This document shows positions 58,885 to 64,000 of a stretch of 64,000 nt of DNA, in pieces. The stretch lies in NCBI RefSeq assembly GCF_025137375.1, contig NZ_CP073720.1:9572501-9636500 (forward strand). The letters run 5' to 3'. A program made the position numbers and the translations under genes. Position 1 is the first letter of the stretch. Every line of letters starts with the position of its first letter. The notes below the pieces were generated by a model. The model was given only the letters and a program-made list of their open reading frames with translations, was not told the origin of the DNA and made no database searches. Source of the stretch: Dactylosporangium fulvum. GTDB lineage: Bacteria > Actinomycetota > Actinomycetes > Mycobacteriales > Micromonosporaceae.

Positions 58885-60984
58885 TTACTCCCCGGTCGCC
58901 TTCGCGATGATCTCCTTCGCCACGTTCGCGGGAACCTCGGCGTAGGAGTCGAACTGCATCGAGTAGCTCGCCCGGCCCTGGGTCTTCGACCGCAGGTCGC
59001 CGACGTAGCCGAACATTTCCGACAAAGGTACCGTGGCGCGGACGACACGGGCACCGCCGCGCTCCTCCATCGCCTGGATGGTGCCACGCCGGGAGTTGAG
59101 GTCGCCGATGACGTCACCCATGTTCTCTTCCGGGGTGGTCACCTCAACGGCCATCAAGGGCTCGAGGAGCACCGGGTTGGCCCTGCGGGCCGCGTCCTTG
59201 AGCACCATCGAGCCGGCAATCTTGAAGGCCATTTCCGACGAGTCGACCTCGTGGTACTGGCCGTCCAGCAGCGTGAGCTTCAGACCCACCAGCGGGAAGC
59301 CCGCCAGCACGCCGTACTGCATAGCGTCCTGGACACCGGCGTCGACCGAGGGGATGAACTCCTTCGGGATACGACCACCGGTGACCGCGTTGACGAACTC
59401 GTAGGTCGGGCCGTCGGCGGTCTGCTCCAGCGGCTCGAGCTTGACGATGACTCGCGCGTATTGGCCGGAGCCACCCGTCTGCTTCTTGTGGGTGTACTCG
59501 ACCTTTTCCGCGACGGACTTGACCGTCTCGCGGTAGGCCACCTGCGGCTTGCCGATGTTGGCCTCGACGTTGAACTCGCGCCGCATGCGGTCGACGAGGA
59601 TGTCGAGGTGCAACTCGCCCATGCCGGCGATGACCGTCTGCCCGGTCTCCTCGTCGTTCTTGACGCGGAAGGTCGGGTCCTCCTCGGCGAGCCGCTGGAT
59701 GGCGGTGCCCAGCTTCTCCTGGTCGGCCTTCGTCTTCGGCTCGATCGCCACCTCGATGACCGGCTCCGGGAAGGTCATCGACTCGAGGATGACCGGGTTG
59801 GCCGGGTCGCACAGCGTGTCACCGGTGGTGGTCTGCTTGAGACCCTGCACGGCGATGATGTCGCCGGCACCGGCGCTGGTGCGCTCCTCACGCTTGTTCG
59901 CGTGCATCTGGTAGATCTTGCCGATCCGCTCCTTGCGGTCCTTGGTGGAGTTGACCACCTGGGAACCGGACTCGAGCGTGCCGGAGTAGACGCGCACGTA
60001 GGTGAGCTTGCCGAGGTGCTTGTCGGTCTGGATCTTGAAGGCCAGGCCGGAGAACGGCTCGCCGACCGACGGCTTGCGCAGGAGCGGGGTCTCGCCGTCG
60101 GTGGCGATGCCCTCGATGGCCGGGATGTCCAGCGGCGACGGCAGGAAGTCGACAACGGCGTCGAGCATGGGCTGGACGCCCTTGTTCTTGAACGCCGAGC
60201 CGCACACGACCGGGTTGAGCTTGCCGGCGATGGTCGCCCGGCGGATCGCCGACTTCAGGTCCTTGACGTCGATCTCGTCGCCGTCGAGATAGCGGACCAT
60301 GATGTCGTCGTCGGCCTCGGACAGGGTCTCGAGGAGCTTCTCCCGGTACTCGTTGGCCTGGTCGACCAGGTCCGCCGGGATCTCCTCGATCGCGTAGTCC
60401 TCACCCTTCTGGGTCTCACCACGCCAGGTCAGCGCACGCATCTCCAGCAGGTCGACGACACCGATGTGGTCGCCTTCCAGGCCGATGGGGATCTGCAGCA
60501 CCAGCGGCGTGGCGTTGAGCCGGTCGACCATCATCTGCACGCAGCGGAAGAAGTCGGCACCGGTGCGGTCCAGCTTGTTGACGAAGCACATACGCGGGAC
60601 GTTGTACTTGTCCGCCTGGCGCCACACGTTCTCGGTCTGGGGCTCCACCCCGGCAACACCGTCGTAGACCGCGACCGCGCCGTCGAGGACCCGCAGCGAC
60701 CGCTCGACCTCGACCGTGAAGTCGACGTGGCCGGGCGTGTCGATGATCTGGATCGTGTGGCCCTTCCACTCGCACTTGGTGGCGGCGGAAGTGATGGTGA
60801 TGCCCCGCTCCTGCTCCTGCTCCATCCAGTCCATGACCGCCGCGCCCTCGTGGACCTCGCCGATCTTGTACGTGATGCCGGTGTAGAAGAGGATGCGCTC
60901 GGTGGTCGTCGTCTTCCCGGCGTCGATGTGCGCCATGATGCCGATGTTGCGGACCTTGGCGAGGGCGGCGTCTGCGGCAGCCAC
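58885..60984 (-). CDS. fusA: Elongation factor G
   Basis: The 699-residue translocase has GTPase motifs GIMAHIDAGKTTTTERIL (about 15), DTPGHVDF (near 85) and NKLDRTGADF (near 139). Switch I contains WMEQEQERGITITSAATKC. C-terminal domains IV/V are present (GGRIPKEFIPSVDAGVQDAM; MFGYVGDLRSKTQGRASYSMQFDSYAEVP). GTG start. Between rpsG and tuf in the str operon. Confidence 0.98.
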   Translation of the reverse strand: MAAADAALAKVRNIGIMAHIDAGKTTTTERILFYTGITYKIGEVHEGAAVMDWMEQEQERGITITSAATKCEWKGHTIQIIDTPGHVDFTVEVERSLRVLDGAVAVYDGVAGVEPQTENVWRQADKYNVPRMCFVNKLDRTGADFFRCVQMMVDRLNATPLVLQIPIGLEGDHIGVVDLLEMRALTWRGETQKGEDYAIEEIPADLVDQANEYREKLLETLSEADDDIMVRYLDGDEIDVKDLKSAIRRATIAGKLNPVVCGSAFKNKGVQPMLDAVVDFLPSPLDIPAIEGIATDGETPLLRKPSVGEPFSGLAFKIQTDKHLGKLTYVRVYSGTLESGSQVVNSTKDRKERIGKIYQMHANKREERTSAGAGDIIAVQGLKQTTTGDTLCDPANPVILESMTFPEPVIEVAIEPKTKADQEKLGTAIQRLAEEDPTFRVKNDEETGQTVIAGMGELHLDILVDRMRREFNVEANIGKPQVAYRETVKSVAEKVEYTHKKQTGGSGQYARVIVKLEPLEQTADGPTYEFVNAVTGGRIPKEFIPSVDAGVQDAMQYGVLAGFPLVGLKLTLLDGQYHEVDSSEMAFKIAGSMVLKDAARRANPVLLEPLMAVEVTTPEENMGDVIGDLNSRRGTIQAMEERGGARVVRATVPLSEMFGYVGDLRSKTQGRASYSMQFDSYAEVPANVAKEIIAKATGE

Positions 60985-61031
60985 TTCGAATCCCTACTTC
61001 GTCTCTCGTCGGATCGCTGGAGAAGCGTCGC

Positions 61032-61502
61032 TTACCAGCGGTAATGCGCGAAGGCCTTGTTGGACTCCGCCATCTTGTGGGTGTCTTCGCGGCGCTTCAC
61101 CGAAGCACCGAGACCGTTGCTCGCGTCGAGCAGCTCGTTCATGAGCCTCTCGACCATGGTCTTCTCACGACGGGCACGCGAGTAGGTGACCAGCCAGCGC
61201 AGGCCCAGCGTCGTCGCCCGGACCGGCTTGACCTCGACCGGCACCTGGTAAGTCGCGCCACCCACACGGCGGCTGCGCACCTCGAGGGTCGGCTTCACGT
61301 TGTCCATCGCGCGCTTCAGCGTCACGACGGGGTCGGTGCCGGTCTTCTCGCGGCAGCCTTCGAGCGCGCTGTAGACGATGCGCTCCGCCAGCTGGCGCTT
61401 GCCCTCGACCAGGATCTTGTTGACCAGCTGGGTGACGAGCAGGGAGTTGTAGACCGGGTCCGCCACGAGCGGCCGGCGCGGCGCGGGGCCTTTACGCGGC
61501 AT
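61032..61502 (-). CDS. rpsG: 30S ribosomal protein uS7
   Basis: 156 residues, standard length: RKGPAPRRPLVADPVYNSLLVTQLVNKILVEGKRQLAERIVYSALE, and RVGGATYQVPVEVKPVRATTLGLRWLV. Organises the 3' major domain of 16S rRNA. Two bases separate it from rpsL. Confidence 0.98.
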   Translation of the reverse strand: MPRKGPAPRRPLVADPVYNSLLVTQLVNKILVEGKRQLAERIVYSALEGCREKTGTDPVVTLKRAMDNVKPTLEVRSRRVGGATYQVPVEVKPVRATTLGLRWLVTYSRARREKTMVERLMNELLDASNGLGASVKRREDTHKMAESNKAFAHYRW

Positions 61503-61503
61503 G

Positions 61504-61878
61504 TCAGCTCTTCTCCTTCTTCGCGCCGTAACGGCTGCGAGCCTGCTTGCGGTTGCGGACGCCCTGGGTGTCCAGCGAGCCGCGAATGATCTTGTACCGG
61601 ACGCCGGGGAGGTCCTTCACACGGCCGCCACGGACCAGCACGATCGAGTGCTCCTGAAGGTTGTGACCGACACCGGGGATGTAGGCCGTCACCTCGATAC
61701 CGTTGCTCAGCTTCACACGGGCCACCTTGCGAAGCGCCGAGTTAGGCTTCTTGGGCGTGGTGGTGTACACACGCGTGCAGACGCCCCGCCGCTGCGGGCT
61801 TCCCTTGAGCGCCGGCGTCTTCGTCTTGCTCAGCTTCGCCTGGCGGCCCTTGCGGACCAGCTGCTGGATCGTAGGCAC
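61504..61878 (-). CDS. rpsL: 30S ribosomal protein uS12
   Basis: 124 residues from GTG 61878 (MPTIQQLVRKGRQAKLSKTK). The decoding-centre loops are wild-type in pattern: TTTPKKPNSALRKVARVKL (Lys of KKPNS) and GRVKDLPGVRYKIIRG (Lys of VKDLPG), the positions where streptomycin-resistant forms are altered in other bacteria. The Arg-rich upstream extension is rejected by length and homology. First gene of the str operon. Confidence 0.98.
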   Translation of the reverse strand: MPTIQQLVRKGRQAKLSKTKTPALKGSPQRRGVCTRVYTTTPKKPNSALRKVARVKLSNGIEVTAYIPGVGHNLQEHSIVLVRGGRVKDLPGVRYKIIRGSLDTQGVRNRKQARSRYGAKKEKS

Positions 61879-61950
61879 TGGGCCTGCCTCTCCCTTCGGC
61901 CTCGCGGCCGCACGTCTTCTTCTTCGCTGTCTCCACGGCGTGGACCGGCA

Positions 61951-61970
61951 CCCGCGGTCGGGCGTGTCGC
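61951..61970 (-). promoter_or_regulatory. 20-base element shared with the rpsJ leader (copy 2)
   Basis: Identical to 57293-57312. It is about 75 bases ahead of rpsL on the minus strand, a distance close to that before rpsJ. Adjacent bases can form a bulged hairpin (CCG..ACC with GGTCGG). Confidence 0.6.
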
Positions 61971-62097
61971 CCATTCCGCGACCCGGCCCGTTTGATCCCA
62001 GCCCGGGGTTGTGGTCCGCACCCACCCTCATTCCCGCGGAGGCGGGCCGGTGTGGGCGCACGCACGAGTTGCCCGGCAAAGCCGGGCACGAGGGGAA

Positions 62098-62126
62098 AGA
62101 GTACCCACCGTGAGGACGCTGGTCAA
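62098..62126 (-). promoter_or_regulatory. Promoter of the str operon (rpsL)
   Basis: On the minus strand TTGACC (62121-62126) and TACTCT (62098-62103) are separated by exactly 17 bases, a close match to the vegetative consensus, about 215 bases before rpsL. Confidence 0.65.
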
Positions 62127-62143
62127 AATCGCCCGGGTGCCTC

Positions 62144-62171
62144 TTGACGGAACACTCTTCACACCTAGAGT
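62144..62171 (+). promoter_or_regulatory. Promoter-like sequence on the + strand without a matching gene
   Basis: TTGACG (62144-62149) and TAGAGT (62166-62171) are separated by 16 bases. Transcription would run antisense into the DUF4190 gene. It could be chance. Confidence 0.35.
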
Positions 62172-62214
62172 ACCCGGTCGCGGATCGACGTGGCCGGGGG
62201 GCTCCAGATCGAGG

Positions 62215-62694
62215 TCACGATGCTGTCAGAACGAAGGCGAGCAGGAGTGAGAACAGCGCGAAGCCCGCTCCCACCGAGCCCAGCACGATCCCCGTGATCG
62301 CCATGCCCCTGCCGGTGACGCCGCGGCCGGCCAGCCGGATCTGCCGCATGCCGAAGACGCCCAGTCCGATGGCACCCAGCCCGAGGAAGACCGCCAGGGC
62401 GGTGAACGCGCCTCCAGCGGTCGGGCCCCAGCCCTCCTGCGCACCACCCACGCCGAGGCAGGTGACGAACAGCGAGACCAGGATCGAGGCGATGCCGGCC
62501 ACCAGGCTGCCGATGGACGGCCCGCTCGGCGTCGACTGAACCAGCGGATACGCCACCCCGAAGGGGGTGCCCTGCACCACGTCGACCCGCATCGCCGGAG
62601 CTGCCGCGGGCGTCGGGACCGGTGACGGAGGCGGCGGCGGAGGCTGCGGAGGAAATCCCGGGTAGCCTCCCGGCTGACCGACGGGGTAACCCAT
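62215..62694 (-). CDS. DUF4190-type small membrane protein
   Basis: The 159-residue protein has a Pro/Gly-rich N-terminal stretch (about 1-35), then two to three hydrophobic segments: SIGSLVAGIASILVSLFVTCLG, TALAVFLGLGAIGLGVFGM and GMAITGIVLGSVGAGFALFSLLLAFVL. The middle phrase ...GLGAIGLGVFGMRQIRLAGRGVTGRGMAITGIVLG is the DUF4190 signature. The function is unknown. ATG overlaps the stop of the upstream gene (TGATG), so the two are coupled. Confidence 0.85.
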   Translation of the reverse strand: MGYPVGQPGGYPGFPPQPPPPPPSPVPTPAAAPAMRVDVVQGTPFGVAYPLVQSTPSGPSIGSLVAGIASILVSLFVTCLGVGGAQEGWGPTAGGAFTALAVFLGLGAIGLGVFGMRQIRLAGRGVTGRGMAITGIVLGSVGAGFALFSLLLAFVLTAS

Positions 62695-63029
62695 CAGTTC
62701 ACCGTCGGGTCGAAGTCGGTGCCGCGCTGCCGGGCATAGGTGAGCAGGCCGATGATCACCAGCACCACGAGCATGGCGATCGCCAGCACGATGCCGGTCC
62801 AGGCGAGCCGCACGCCGGTGCGCAGCCGCTTGGCGCCGAGCAGGAACCCGTCGGCCGCCACCAGTTCACGGTGCGACTCCTTGGCCATCAGCAGGGCGAT
62901 GGTCGCCGGGATCACCCCGCCGAGAAACGGTCCGGTCACCACGGACAGCAGGCCCAGGCCCAGCACGGCCGATGCCTTCGTTGCGCGGACCGGATCCGGG
63001 TCGAGCGGGTGCCGGGTCGTGGACGTCAC
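62694..63029 (-). CDS. Small integral membrane protein
   Basis: The protein is 111 residues from GTG 63029 (MTSTTRHPLDPDPVRATKAS). Two pairs of hydrophobic segments are seen: VLGLGLLSVVTGPFLGGVIPATIALLM and TGVRLAWTGIVLAIAMLVVLVIIGLL. The middle loop contains AKESHRELVAADGFLLGAKRLRTG. It resembles short actinobacterial DUF4190-like partners but I do not assign a family. TATCGT six bases upstream supports a leaderless start. It is coupled to the DUF4190 gene. Confidence 0.7.
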   Translation of the reverse strand: MTSTTRHPLDPDPVRATKASAVLGLGLLSVVTGPFLGGVIPATIALLMAKESHRELVAADGFLLGAKRLRTGVRLAWTGIVLAIAMLVVLVIIGLLTYARQRGTDFDPTVN

Positions 63030-63035
63030 TCCACG

Positions 63036-63041
63036 ACGATA
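63036..63041 (-). promoter_or_regulatory. -10 box for a leaderless transcript
   Basis: On the minus strand TATCGT is followed after six bases by the GTG at 63029. Confidence 0.4.
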
Positions 63042-63053
63042 ACCGGTGCGACG

Positions 63054-63089
63054 CACTGAGGGCGGGGGCACAGGCCCCCGCCCTCAGTG
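63054..63089 (-). terminator. Terminator of rpoBC
   Basis: CACTGAGGGCGGGGGC (63054-63069) and GCCCCCGCCCTCAGTG (63074-63089) form a perfect 16-base stem with an ACAG loop, 18 bases beyond the rpoC stop on the minus strand. No T-run follows. Confidence 0.8.
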
Positions 63090-63107
63090 GATGACGCTCG
63101 CCGCGGC

Positions 63108-64000
63108 TTAGCGGAACGACCCCAGGTCGAAGTCGTCGAGCGGCACGGCCTGCCCGCTGGCCGGCCCGAAGCCGTAGTCGGCCTCCGGGTAGCCGGTCAT
63201 GGAGTAGACCTTGGCCTTCGCCTCCTCGGTCGGCTCCACCCGGATGCTGCGGTACTTGCTGATGCCCGTACCGGCCGGGATGAGCTTGCCGATGATGACG
63301 TTTTCCTTCAGACCGATCAGCGAGTCGCTGCGCGCGTGGATCGCCGCGTCGGTTAGCACCCGGGTCGTCTCCTGGAACGAGGCCGCGGACAGCCACGACT
63401 CCGTCGCCAGCGACGCCTTGGTGATACCCATCAGCACGGGACGGCCGGCCGCCGGCTCGCCGCCCTCGGCGACGACGCGGCGGTTCTCCGCCTCGAACAG
63501 CGCCCGGTCCACGAGCACACCCGGCAGGAACTCGGTCGAGCCGGAGTCGATGACCGTCACCCGCTTGAGCATCTGGCGAATGATGATCTCGATGTGCTTG
63601 TCGTGGATGAGCACGCCCTGGGAGCGGTACACCTCCTGGACCTCGGAGGTCAGGTGGACCTGGACCGCCCGCGGACCCATGATGCGCAGCAGCTCGTGCG
63701 GGTCGATGGTGCCCTCGGTGAGCTTCTCGCCGACCTCGACGTGCTCGCCGTCCTGGATGCGCAGCTTGACGCGCCGGCTGAGCTTGTCGTGGACGATCTC
63801 GTCGCTGCCGTCGTCCGGCACGATGATGATCTTCCGCATCCGCTCGCCGTCCTCGATGCGCACGCGACCGGGGGTGTCGGCGATGGGCGCCTTGCCCTTC
63901 GGCACGCGGGCCTCGAAGATCTCCTGCACACGGGGCAGACCCTGGGTGATGTCCTCACCCGCGACACCACCGGTGTGGAAGGTACGCATCGTCAGCTGCG
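63108..64000 (-). CDS. rpoC: RNA polymerase beta' subunit, C-terminal part
   Basis: About 297 residues are present, and the frame stays open to the window edge. It covers the end of the trigger-loop-proximal and jaw/C-terminal region: MRTFHTGGVAGEDITQGLPRVQEIFEARVPKGKAP, then PVLMGITKASLATESWLSAASFQETTRVLTDAAI, then GLKENVIIGKLIPAGTGI. All are invariant RpoC motifs. It ends with an acidic tail (VPLDDFDLGSFR). Only the 3' part lies in the window. Confidence 0.98.
   Translation of the reverse strand, partial: QLTMRTFHTGGVAGEDITQGLPRVQEIFEARVPKGKAPIADTPGRVRIEDGERMRKIIIVPDDGSDEIVHDKLSRRVKLRIQDGEHVEVGEKLTEGTIDPHELLRIMGPRAVQVHLTSEVQEVYRSQGVLIHDKHIEIIIRQMLKRVTVIDSGSTEFLPGVLVDRALFEAENRRVVAEGGEPAAGRPVLMGITKASLATESWLSAASFQETTRVLTDAAIHARSDSLIGLKENVIIGKLIPAGTGISKYRSIRVEPTEEAKAKVYSMTGYPEADYGFGPASGQAVPLDDFDLGSFR

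Larger units (their letters stand above)
61879..62214 (-). other. str operon leader and promoter region
   Basis: 336 bases without a gene. It holds the str promoter (62098-62126), a 20-base copy shared with the S10 leader (61951-61970) and a 220-base leader. On the + strand it also holds a promoter-like TTGACG/TAGAGT pair (62144-62171) that faces the 3' end of the DUF4190 gene. Confidence 0.6.

Noticed and set aside
59251..61044. + strand 597-codon frame opposite fusA
   Set aside because: Antisense to fusA, with no start signals or domain.
61879..62079. N-terminal extension of rpsL
   Set aside because: S12 is 124 residues from GTG 61878; the extension covers the leader and promoter-proximal sequence.

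Overview
The window is high-GC actinobacterial chromosome. Gene content and order (groES-groEL1 with a His-rich tail, the tsaB-rimI-tsaD block, glmS/glmM, rplM-rpsI, then the alpha, spc, S10 and str ribosomal operons up to the 3' end of rpoC), frequent GTG starts, GTGA/ATGA stop-start overlaps and several apparently leaderless genes fit a filamentous actinomycete. Micromonosporaceae (Actinoplanes-like) is my best guess. It is inferred from overall gene order and protein character, not from a search.

Layout: 1-782 is the N-terminal part of a membrane-anchored sulfite-oxidase-type molybdoprotein. 783-1770 is a repeat-rich intergenic region ending in the groEL terminator. 1771-3978 is groES-groEL1 with two CIRCE operators. 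4034-10544 holds a THUMP-like methyltransferase, an unknown protein, YbaK, a DUF1707 membrane protein and a two-subunit ABC exporter with complementary degenerate ATPase sites. 10266-21592 is a mostly minus-strand cell-wall and tRNA-modification block (ABM-like protein, tsaD, rimI, tsaB, tsaE, hydrolase, alr, nnrE/D, acpS). It is interrupted at 12865-16972 by an Hsp70-like/beta-propeller fusion, a WYL regulator, a DinB-like protein and a VOC protein. 21623-25886 contains glmS, an SDR enzyme and glmM, and 25973-26934 contains rpsI and rplM.

27093-33736 is a nitrate/nitrite assimilation cluster: narK, a lipoprotein, nirB-nirD and a HemD-like/winged-helix regulator resembling NnaR, with a candidate GlnR box. 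33854-39832 holds a DUF2630 protein, an ABC-F ATPase, an RsmC-like methyltransferase, a large disordered repeat-bearing membrane protein and truA.

39911-64000 is almost entirely translation and transcription machinery on the minus strand: rplQ, rpoA, rpsD, rpsK, rpsM, rpmJ, infA (then a DUF1707 protein), map, adk, secY, the spc operon rplO to rplN, the S10 operon rpsQ to rpsJ, the str operon tuf, fusA, rpsG, rpsL, two small membrane proteins and the C-terminal part of rpoC. Several hairpins and promoters can be read between these operons.

Most of the window is core housekeeping. The least ordinary parts are the Hsp70-like fusion protein, the asymmetric ABC exporter, a set of intergenic palindromes with attached short tandem repeats, a 20-base sequence shared by the S10 and str leaders, and the repeat-rich membrane protein. 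No tRNA, rRNA, CRISPR array, transposase or integrase was seen.
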